Assembly: GCA_947254645.1 (NCBI GenBank)
Contig: CAMYDW010000022.1
Location: forward strand, 1-21,654
DNA from: an uncultured Peptococcaceae bacterium
Lineage (GTDB): Bacteria > Bacillota > Peptococcia > Peptococcales > Peptococcaceae
DNA length: 21,654 bases
Reading direction: 5' to 3'
In this document: positions 15,235 to 21,654 of the stretch, piece after piece
Layout: each line of letters begins with the position of its first letter
Position numbering within the stretch: position 1 is the stretch's first letter
Translations under genes and position numbers: made by a program
Notes under the pieces: model-generated
Seen by the model: only the letters and a program-made list of their open reading frames with translations
Databases searched by the model: none
Told to the model about the DNA's origin: nothing

Positions 15235-18010
15235 AGCTTTGATGCCATTCAGAAAGTTCTTTTGTCAATGTGTCTATATCATTTTTCCAAATTGGTTGTT
15301 CAGGTAAAGAATGTAGGAAAGTAGATCCGTAATTTTTTGTGATGACACGGTTATCTAAAATGACGATTGCGCCTTTGTCTTGATGAGAGCGTATCAAGCG
15401 ACCACAACCTTGTCTAAAGCGAAGAATGGCTTGTGGAAGACTATGATAGGTAAAAGCATTTTTACCTTGTGCTTGTAAAAGTTCACTTTTGGCGCTTTCA
15501 ATAGGCATGGTAGGTGGTACAAATGGTAATTTTGTAATTACCACCGTACGAAGCTGTGCCCCTTTGACGTCGACACCTTCCCAGAAGCTATTGGCTCCCA
15601 GTACAACTGTTTTATTATTGTTTTGTAATGCTTCTAAGATGCTACTGCGACTGCCATCTTGGCCATGGGCTAAGATGGTATATTCTTTCAAAGAGGCATC
15701 ATTTTTCAACGCCATATAGGTTTTGTTGAGCATGGCATAAGAAGTAAACAACACCAACATATCTCCATCAACAGCTGGGATAAGCTTTTTCAAATCGTCT
15801 ATGACGTTTTTGGTATAGGCGAATTCACTAAGCTTTGAATAATCAGGATGATTATCTGGAATTGCAATTAATGATTGGTGCTGATAATCAAATGGCGATT
15901 CTGTGATATAGGATAGAAATTCCTCTTCTTCGAGTAGGAATTTATGTGCGGTATAAATCAGTCGTTTATTTACTGCCAATGTTGCTGAAGTCAATACCAC
16001 TGTATCATGTTTGTTAAAGAGTTTTTCCTTTATTAATGGCATCACATCAATATAGGCCGCATGGAGCAAGAGGTTGGATGACCAATTGTTTTTATAGGTG
16101 CTTGCCCAATAAACAAATGCATTGTCAGTTCCAGCAATAAAGCGCTCCAGCCAATCACGTTGTTCAGCGAGTTTGTCTCGTTCGTGAATCATTTCTCTTG
16201 AAAGGGCTTCCAATTCTTCTATTTCTTCAAGCTGATTTAATAGCTTATTAAAAGAGGTGATGGCTGTTGCTAAATAACGTTGACTTTTACGCAAAAGTGC
16301 TTCTAAATCTATCCACCACTGGAAATTTCTAATTTTGTCGGTGATTCGTAACTCGCCAATATTGCTTAAGTCAGGCACTTGATTGGCAGCTTCTACCGTT
16401 TTGGCAACAATATCAACTGTTTCTGTTGCATTTTTCTGTAGTTCGCCATGCAGAAGGGTTATTTTTTCAAGATTTTCTGGCAAATTTTCTAATTTACCAA
16501 GTGTAAGATGCAAACGTGTAAGATAACCACCTGTACGAATAATATTATTTACCATTTTTGTGATGGCTTCGCAATCAATGGTATCTGTGAATTGACGTGT
16601 TGCTTCATTTTCTAAATGATGCGCCTCATCTACAATCACAGAACGGTGTTCGGGTAGTAAGCCGTCAATTTTTAAATTTTGGCAAAGCAAAGAGTGATTG
16701 GTAATGATAATATCGCTTTGCTCGCAAAGACGCTTATTTTTAAAATAATAGCATTCTTGATAGTAGGGACAACGTTTGCCTACACAAGTATCAGCAGTGC
16801 TTGAGATGTTGTTCCAATACTGAGTTTCGGTTTTATTGAGGTTAAGGTATTCTTTGTCGCCGCTGTTATTCTCTTGTTGCCACAATAAAAGTGAAGCAAG
16901 AAAGATTTTTTCTCTTTCAGAAAGTTGTGCTGTATTTTTTTTATAATTATCAAGGCGTCGCAAGCAGAGATAGTTAGAACGTCCCTTGGCAATAGCAGTT
17001 GAAAAATCATAATCAAGCACCTTTTTTAAAAAAGGAATGTCCACTTGGAATAACTGTTCCTGTAAATTAATCGTGCCAGTCGCGACAACCACACGATTTC
17101 CTTCTTGAATACTCCAAAGCATTGATGGAATAAGGTAGGCGAATGATTTACCAGTGCCAGTTCCAGCCTCGATGAGGGCATGCTTTTTTTCAACAAATGC
17201 TTCTTTAATGGTGTCTAACATAGACACTTGCTGATGACGAAATTGGAAATCTTTTTTATGCTGGGACAACAGACCATTCTCAGAGAAAAAAGAAGATGCT
17301 TCATCAAAAGTCAGACGCGGTTCATTTCCTAAAAAAGTAGGTGTTTCTTTTGCAAAATCTTCAAAGAAAAGTGCAGTGTTATCTGTTGCAATATTTTCAG
17401 ACAAGCTTTTCAACAATCCGCCAATACCGTAGGATTCTGTTTCAAATAAAGAAACTTGTTGGCTGTTAAAGATAGATGCCATATCACTTAGTACGATTGG
17501 ATCCATTTGTTGTGCTTGATTGATTAATGCTAAGTAGACTTTTGCACAAACTTCTGCATCGTTTAATGCGCGATGATGTGAAGAATCATCAATATGAAGA
17601 TGATTTGCAATGGCGATAAGTTTATAACTTGTTAAAGAAGGTAAAAAGAGCTTCGTTACATCATGTGTATCGAGCCATTCATTGGTCAATTCGGTCCCTA
17701 ACTCCGATTCAATATGGCCTTTATCAAAACGATAATTGTGTGCCAATAAAAGATCATTGCCAATAAAATTTTGCACTTCAGCTTCAATATCGTGCCAAGA
17801 AGGTGCACTTTTTACCATATCTTGTGTAATCCCAGTGATAATAGAGATGTCTACTGGCACAGGAATAGAAGGTTTTATCAATTGTTGAAAGGTATCAACA
17901 ATTTCCCCTTGGCGCACACGTACCATACCAATTTCAATGATTTCATCTTCTTCGCGCAGACCGGTGGTTTCTACATCAACGGCAACAAAATCTAAATATT
18001 TTTCTAGCAT
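15233..18010 (-). CDS. dinG: DinG: DEDDh exonuclease fused to an XPD-like Fe-S helicase
   Basis: Predicted 925 residues from the ATG at 18010 (a TTG at 18019 in frame is an alternative). Residues about 7-165 form a DnaQ-type 3'-5' exonuclease: D12-V-E14, D96, H146 and D151. The rest is an XPD/DinG superfamily 2 helicase with Walker A AGTGTGKS (282-289), DEAH (461-464) and a motif VI QGCGRLIR. Four cysteines (C349 in GRSNYLC, and C409, C414, C420 in CVGKRCPYYQEC) match the spacing of the E. coli DinG [4Fe-4S] ligands, and a further Cys429 follows. It probably processes or unwinds DNA during repair or replication stress. The start lies inside the last codons of ahcY (7-nt overlap) and has no clear ribosome binding site, so translation is likely coupled. 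The stop lies in the shared terminator. Confidence 0.92.
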   Translation of the reverse strand: MLEKYLDFVAVDVETTGLREEDEIIEIGMVRVRQGEIVDTFQQLIKPSIPVPVDISIITGITQDMVKSAPSWHDIEAEVQNFIGNDLLLAHNYRFDKGHIESELGTELTNEWLDTHDVTKLFLPSLTSYKLIAIANHLHIDDSSHHRALNDAEVCAKVYLALINQAQQMDPIVLSDMASIFNSQQVSLFETESYGIGGLLKSLSENIATDNTALFFEDFAKETPTFLGNEPRLTFDEASSFFSENGLLSQHKKDFQFRHQQVSMLDTIKEAFVEKKHALIEAGTGTGKSFAYLIPSMLWSIQEGNRVVVATGTINLQEQLFQVDIPFLKKVLDYDFSTAIAKGRSNYLCLRRLDNYKKNTAQLSEREKIFLASLLLWQQENNSGDKEYLNLNKTETQYWNNISSTADTCVGKRCPYYQECYYFKNKRLCEQSDIIITNHSLLCQNLKIDGLLPEHRSVIVDEAHHLENEATRQFTDTIDCEAITKMVNNIIRTGGYLTRLHLTLGKLENLPENLEKITLLHGELQKNATETVDIVAKTVEAANQVPDLSNIGELRITDKIRNFQWWIDLEALLRKSQRYLATAITSFNKLLNQLEEIEELEALSREMIHERDKLAEQRDWLERFIAGTDNAFVYWASTYKNNWSSNLLLHAAYIDVMPLIKEKLFNKHDTVVLTSATLAVNKRLIYTAHKFLLEEEEFLSYITESPFDYQHQSLIAIPDNHPDYSKLSEFAYTKNVIDDLKKLIPAVDGDMLVLFTSYAMLNKTYMALKNDASLKEYTILAHGQDGSRSSILEALQNNNKTVVLGANSFWEGVDVKGAQLRTVVITKLPFVPPTMPIESAKSELLQAQGKNAFTYHSLPQAILRFRQGCGRLIRSHQDKGAIVILDNRVITKNYGSTFLHSLPEQPIWKNDIDTLTKELSEWHQS

Positions 18011-19251
18011 AGCGACCAACTATTCAAATATTTTTCTTGTTCTGTTGTGAGTGTATCAATAGAAAGGCCAAGGGAAGACAACTTGATTTTTGCCACAAGT
18101 TCATCAATTGAAGTTGGAACATCATAAACATGTGCTTCTAAATCTGGATGTTCATTTACATATTGTAAAGAAAGAACCTGTAAGCCAAAAGTCAAATCCA
18201 TAATTTCAGCTGGATGGCCATCGCCAGCAGCAAGATTGACTAAACGGCCTTCTGCAATAAGATAAAGTGTACGACCGTCTTTCATTTTATATGCTTCAAT
18301 GTTTGCTCTTGCTGGTTGCACTGAAGTAGCAAGGTTTTCTAGGGATTCTTTGTTTACTTCCAGATCAAAGTGCCCAGCATTGCACATAATAGCTTGATCT
18401 TTCATATGCACAAATGCATCGTGATCAATAACATGCTTATTACCTGTGACAGTGATGAAAATATCTCCTAGTGGAGCCGCTTCAACAAGTGGCATGACTT
18501 CAAAACCATCCATTACAGCTTCTATTGCTTTGATTGGATCAATTTCAGTCACAATAACCTTAGCCCCTAAACCTTTGGCGCGCATTGCAACTCCTTTTCC
18601 ACACCAACCATATCCGACAACAACAGCTGTCTTTCCAGAAACAACCAAGTTGGTATTATGCATAATCGCTTCCCATACGGATTGGCCTGTGCCGTAGCGA
18701 TTATCGAAAAGGTGCTTCATCATGGCATTGTTGACGGCAATCATTGGTAAATGAAGTTGGCTGGTATTGTCCATTGCTTTCAAACGAATGATACCTGTGG
18801 TGGTTTCTTCGCAGCCGCCTTGAATATGAGCTAAGAGTTCAGGATAGTCGGTATGTAGTAATGTAGTAAAATCACCACCATCATCAATGAACAAATCAGG
18901 TTGAAATTTAGCCAACTGATGGATGTACATATGATATTCTTCAGTAGATGCACCATATTTGGCAAATGCAGTAATACCATTATTTACCAATGCAGCAACA
19001 ATATCATCTTGGGTAGAAAGTGGATTGGAACCTGCGACTGCCACTTCGGCACCGCCAGCTTGAATAACCAATGCCATATAGGCTGTTTTTGCTTCAAGGT
19101 GCAAGCAAATAGCGATTTTTTTTCCTTTAAAAGGTTGTGTTTTTCTATATTCATCTTCGAGCTTCGTTAAAATTGGCATGTGGGCTTTCACCCAGTCGAT
19201 TTTTAATTGTCCTTTAGGAGCCAGTTGTATATCTTTAATAATATTTTCCAT
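18004..19251 (-). CDS. ahcY: S-adenosylhomocysteine hydrolase (adenosylhomocysteinase), short type
   Basis: Predicted 415 residues. It splits S-adenosylhomocysteine into adenosine and homocysteine with bound NAD, which relieves product inhibition of methyltransferases. Substrate residues are visible: H51 (CLHLEAKTA), D124 (DDGGD), E149 (EETTTG), K179 and D183. The NAD-binding Rossmann loop is GYGWCGKG (213-220). The late motif NAGHFDLEV starts at 291. GYGWCGKG, the segment NRYGTGQSVW and the abbreviated C-terminus place it with the shorter Thermotoga/archaeal type rather than the longer enzyme of most proteobacteria and eukaryotes. The start at 19251 follows AAAGGAG with a rather long 12-nt spacer. 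It is first of a two-gene operon with dinG and has a strong promoter. Some archaeal relatives prefer S-inosylhomocysteine, so substrate preference is not proven. Confidence 0.93.
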   Translation of the reverse strand: MENIIKDIQLAPKGQLKIDWVKAHMPILTKLEDEYRKTQPFKGKKIAICLHLEAKTAYMALVIQAGGAEVAVAGSNPLSTQDDIVAALVNNGITAFAKYGASTEEYHMYIHQLAKFQPDLFIDDGGDFTTLLHTDYPELLAHIQGGCEETTTGIIRLKAMDNTSQLHLPMIAVNNAMMKHLFDNRYGTGQSVWEAIMHNTNLVVSGKTAVVVGYGWCGKGVAMRAKGLGAKVIVTEIDPIKAIEAVMDGFEVMPLVEAAPLGDIFITVTGNKHVIDHDAFVHMKDQAIMCNAGHFDLEVNKESLENLATSVQPARANIEAYKMKDGRTLYLIAEGRLVNLAAGDGHPAEIMDLTFGLQVLSLQYVNEHPDLEAHVYDVPTSIDELVAKIKLSSLGLSIDTLTTEQEKYLNSWSLC

Positions 19252-19292
19252 AATAAAATATTTCTCCTTTCAGAAAAGCGATATTAAGCCTC

Positions 19293-19321
19293 ATTATAGA
19301 GAATATCCCCTATACATGCAA
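19293..19321 (-). promoter_or_regulatory. Promoter of ahcY-dinG
   Basis: On the minus strand TTGCAT (19321-19316), a 17-nt spacer and a perfect TATAAT (19298-19293) make a strong vegetative promoter. The predicted start is near 19286, giving a leader of about 35 nt, too short for a SAM or SAH riboswitch. Confidence 0.82.
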
Positions 19322-19373
19322 GTTTCAAGTATTGGTCGATTTCGGTTAGATAGTCGCATTGGAAGGTGATTTA

Positions 19374-19382
19374 TGATAAAAT
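19374..19382 (+). promoter_or_regulatory. Possible extended -10 promoter of pyrBC
   Basis: TGATAAAAT (19374-19382) fits an extended -10 box (TGnTAAAAT), but no good -35 is present at 16-18 nt. Transcription would start near 19389, leaving a 66-nt leader that includes the palindrome at 19411-19430. No PyrR-type anti-antiterminator/terminator structure is visible. Confidence 0.4.
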
Positions 19383-19410
19383 AACTATGGAATTTTATGT
19401 CTTGTTGTGT

Positions 19411-19430
19411 AAGATGTTTATAAATATCTT
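19411..19430. repeat. 20-bp palindrome in the pyrB leader
   Basis: Two adjoining 10-nt halves (AAGATGTTTA and TAAATATCTT) are inverted repeats with a single mismatch that would be a G-U pair in RNA. It lies 24 nt before the pyrB start and just before the ribosome binding site. It may be an operator, a weak hairpin, or part of an alternative -10 region (TATAAA, 19419-19424). Confidence 0.4.
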
Positions 19431-19454
19431 AAGATACAAAAAGGAGAGGGTTCT

Positions 19455-20375
19455 GTGGGTATTAAGCACAAAGATTTAATTGGCTTAAATGAAGTAAGCG
19501 TTGAAGAAGTTGAAGAAATACTAGCACTCGCTTATCGTATGCGCGAACAAGTTACGAGCAAAAAAAAGATGAGCGATGCTTTAAAAGGGATAACAGTTGT
19601 CAATTTATTTTATGAAAACAGCACACGTACACGTACATCTTTTGAATTAGCAGGAAAATATCAAGGCGCGAATGTGCTAAATATTTCAGCGTCATCTAGT
19701 AGTGTACAAAAAGGTGAAAGCTTGAAGGATACTGCTCAAACAATCAATGCATACTATCCAGATATTATTGTGATGCGTCATCCAAATAGTGGTGCACATC
19801 ATATTCTAGCGGAAAATGTTCAAGCGAGAGTGATTAATGCAGGGGACGGACGCCATGCCCATCCAACACAAGCCTTGCTTGATTTTATGACGATTAGAGA
19901 TTATAAAAGTAACTTAAAGGGATTGAAGGTTGCTATTAATGGCGATATTCTACATTCCAGGGTCGCAAGAAGCAATATTGCACTTTTAAGTAAGTATGGC
20001 TGCGACATACGTGTATGTGGACCGATGACGTTGGTTCCTTCGCATATAGAGCAATTGGGTGTTAAATTGGTCCATCGTTTTGAAGATGCTTTGGAAGATG
20101 CAGATGTTGTTATGATGTTGCGTATACAGCTTGAAAGACAAAAAGCAGGACTCTTCCCTTCAAGTGAAGAGTATGCCCATTATTATTGTTTAACCCAAGA
20201 AAGACTCTCTTTAGCAAAGAAAGATGCAATTGTTTTGCATCCTGGACCAATCAATCGCGGAGTTGAAATCAGCGATGAGGTGGCAGATGGTCCTCAAACA
20301 AAAATTATTGAGCAAGTCACAAATGGCTTGTGTATTCGTATGGCATTATTGCAACTTATGGCAGAGGAGGCCTAA
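19455..20375 (+). CDS. pyrB: Aspartate carbamoyltransferase catalytic subunit
   Basis: Predicted 306 residues, the normal length for the catalytic chain. It joins carbamoyl phosphate and aspartate in the first committed step of de novo pyrimidine synthesis. The carbamoyl-phosphate site is STRTRTSFE (56-64). The 80s loop supplies Lys86. R108, HPTQ (136-139), R169 in HSRVARSN, R223 with Q225, and HPGPINRG (262-269) complete the active site. Within the window no regulatory PyrI chain is fused or adjacent; pyrC follows directly. The GTG start at 19455 has AAGGAG (19441-19446) at a normal distance. It is transcribed divergently from ahcY and forms an operon with pyrC, which starts 2 nt after its stop. 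Confidence 0.96.
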   Translation: MGIKHKDLIGLNEVSVEEVEEILALAYRMREQVTSKKKMSDALKGITVVNLFYENSTRTRTSFELAGKYQGANVLNISASSSSVQKGESLKDTAQTINAYYPDIIVMRHPNSGAHHILAENVQARVINAGDGRHAHPTQALLDFMTIRDYKSNLKGLKVAINGDILHSRVARSNIALLSKYGCDIRVCGPMTLVPSHIEQLGVKLVHRFEDALEDADVVMMLRIQLERQKAGLFPSSEEYAHYYCLTQERLSLAKKDAIVLHPGPINRGVEISDEVADGPQTKIIEQVTNGLCIRMALLQLMAEEA

Positions 20376-20377
20376 CC

Positions 20378-21654
20378 ATGTTATTAAAAAATGGACATTT
20401 AGTAGACCCGTCTCAAGCAATTGATGGCGTAACAGATATTCGCATCGAAGAAGGAAAAATTTCTGAGGTAGGACCTGATTTACCAGAAGAAGAAAATGAA
20501 GTGGTTTATGATCTTTCAGGATGCTATGTGGTTCCAGGTTTAATCGATACGCATGTTCATATGCGCGATCCTGGTCAAGAAGAATCTGGTGATATTGAAT
20601 CAGAGGCCAAAGCAGCAATCGCTGGTGGATTTACAAGTGTGGTTGCCATGCCAAATACAAGTCCTGTCATTGATAATGTGCCAATGATTCGTTACATTTG
20701 TGATAAATCTGCGCGCGTTGGCTATGCAGATGTTTTGCAAACAGCTGCCATCACCAAAGGTGAACAGGGTGTTGAGTTAACAGAAATTGGCTTATTGCAT
20801 GATGCAGGCGCCATTGCTTTTACTGAAGACGGGAAATCTGTTGCAAATAGTGGCGTCATGAAAAAAGCGATGGTCTATAGTAAGCCCCATGATGTTCTTT
20901 TTATGAGCCATTGTGAAGACGCCGATTTAAAAGGCTCAGGCTGTATGAATGCAGGGGCGCTTGCTGATGAATTGGGCTTAGAGGGTATCTCTAATGAAGT
21001 GGAAGATTTGATGATTGTTCGAGATATCATGCTTGCTAAGATGACAGATGTGAGATTACATATTCAACATTTAAGCACAGGCAGCGGTTTAGATATTGTT
21101 CGTGATGCTCAAGCAAAAGGTTTGCCGATTACTTGTGAAGTTACACCACATCATTTATTCCTTACTGAAGAAAAAGTCAGAGGCTATAATACTTCTGCAA
21201 AAGTCGCACCACCACTTCGTAAAAAAGAGGACAATGAAAAATTAATCGCTGGTCTAAAAGATGGTTCTATTACTTGTATTGCTACAGACCATGCACCACA
21301 TGCTGCTGAAAAGAAAGACATTGAATTTGAACGTGCAGCGAATGGCATTTCTAGTATTGAAGTTGCTTTTCCACTGGTATGGACCAAATTAGTAGAAACC
21401 GGCGAATGTACCTTGAGCGATGTGGTCAATCTTATGAGCTATAATCCTGCCAAATTATTACGCATCGAAAAAGGTAGTCTTACTGTAGGAAAAGTCGCAG
21501 ATATTATGGTATTTAATCCAAATATTGAAAAAACAGTCGACTCTCAACATTTCTACAGTAAAGGGAAAAATTGTCCTTACAATGGTGAAGTGTTGAGCGG
21601 ATGGCCTTTAATGGTATTTAGAGCAGGTAAAGTCGTTTTAAAAGATGGGGAAAT
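20378..21654 (+). CDS. pyrC: Dihydroorotase, class I, 3' end cut by the window
   Basis: 425 codons are visible with no stop; the family is about 428 residues, so only a few residues are missing. It closes carbamoyl-aspartate to dihydroorotate. Metal and catalytic residues sit at the positions known for Bacillus-type class I enzymes: H59 and H61 (HVHMRDPG), D151, H178, H231, and D304 in ATDHAPH (302-308). R63 and N93 for substrate binding are also present. One expected substrate-contact Asn is Ala277 here (KVAPPLR instead of the usual NPPLR). The ATG at 20378 follows AGGAGG (20365-20370) by 7 nt, with the binding site inside the end of pyrB. Further pyrimidine genes may lie beyond the edge. 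Confidence 0.95.
   Translation, partial: MLLKNGHLVDPSQAIDGVTDIRIEEGKISEVGPDLPEEENEVVYDLSGCYVVPGLIDTHVHMRDPGQEESGDIESEAKAAIAGGFTSVVAMPNTSPVIDNVPMIRYICDKSARVGYADVLQTAAITKGEQGVELTEIGLLHDAGAIAFTEDGKSVANSGVMKKAMVYSKPHDVLFMSHCEDADLKGSGCMNAGALADELGLEGISNEVEDLMIVRDIMLAKMTDVRLHIQHLSTGSGLDIVRDAQAKGLPITCEVTPHHLFLTEEKVRGYNTSAKVAPPLRKKEDNEKLIAGLKDGSITCIATDHAPHAAEKKDIEFERAANGISSIEVAFPLVWTKLVETGECTLSDVVNLMSYNPAKLLRIEKGSLTVGKVADIMVFNPNIEKTVDSQHFYSKGKNCPYNGEVLSGWPLMVFRAGKVVLKDGE

Noticed and set aside
18011..18019. TTG start three codons upstream in dinG
   Set aside because: It has no ribosome binding site advantage over the ATG at 18010, and ATG overlapping the ahcY stop is the more usual coupled arrangement. 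It cannot be excluded.
19252..19454. SAM/SAH riboswitch or PyrR attenuator in the ahcY-pyrB intergenic region
   Set aside because: The ahcY leader is only about 35 nt from a strong promoter, and the pyrB leader lacks a GC-rich terminator hairpin with a U-tract.
1..21654. Mobile element, CRISPR array, toxin-antitoxin or phage-defence system
   Set aside because: No repeats of array type, transposase, integrase or paired small genes were seen; DinG and SbcCD are the chromosomal housekeeping forms.

Overview
The window looks like an ordinary housekeeping and metabolic stretch of a low-GC Firmicutes-type chromosome (AT-rich by eye, strong AGGAGG ribosome binding sites, ATG/GTG starts, U-tract terminators). 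The gene set suggests an anaerobe, and a member of the Negativicutes (Veillonella-like) is my best guess. It includes a Gram-positive-style SbcCD pair, a class I dihydroorotase, a GlcD/GlcF-like flavin plus Fe-S oxidoreductase pair, a Thermotoga/archaeal-type S-adenosylhomocysteine hydrolase, and a DinG carrying both an exonuclease domain and an Fe-S helicase. The genus assignment is inference from recalled similarity only.

Layout. Positions 1-97 hold the 5' end of a minus-strand gene that runs off the left edge. Positions 275-623 (minus) are the tmRNA gene ssrA, with its terminator at 239-273 and its own promoter around 662-690. That promoter is interlocked with a plus-strand promoter for the next operon: both -10 boxes form one 12-bp palindrome at 656-667. 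The plus-strand operon then runs DUF445 double-domain protein, sbcD, sbcC, an RluA-type pseudouridine synthase and cca, with overlaps or an 11-nt gap between genes. An 85-nt gap without a terminator follows, then rluB, the glcD-like gene and the glcF-like gene, closed by a strong terminator at 14169-14206.

Next is a stand-alone gene of unknown function (14287-15189) with its own promoter. It is closed by a terminator shared with the convergent minus-strand unit ahcY-dinG (19251 to 15233). Divergent from ahcY, the pyrimidine genes pyrB and pyrC (the latter cut by the right edge just before its end) start at 19455.

Functional themes are DNA end processing and repair (SbcCD, DinG), RNA maturation and ribosome rescue (ssrA, CCA-adding enzyme, two pseudouridine synthases), 2-hydroxyacid oxidation (GlcD/GlcF-like), the methyl cycle (AhcY) and de novo pyrimidine synthesis (PyrBC). 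The ssrA gene does not encode its own 3' CCA, so its product should depend on the CCA-adding enzyme encoded about 8.6 kb away. I found no CRISPR array, insertion sequence, prophage, tRNA, rRNA or riboswitch, and no convincing new multi-gene system. The points most worth a second look are the interlocked promoter pair, the duplicated DUF445 protein, the DinG architecture and the unknown 300-residue protein.
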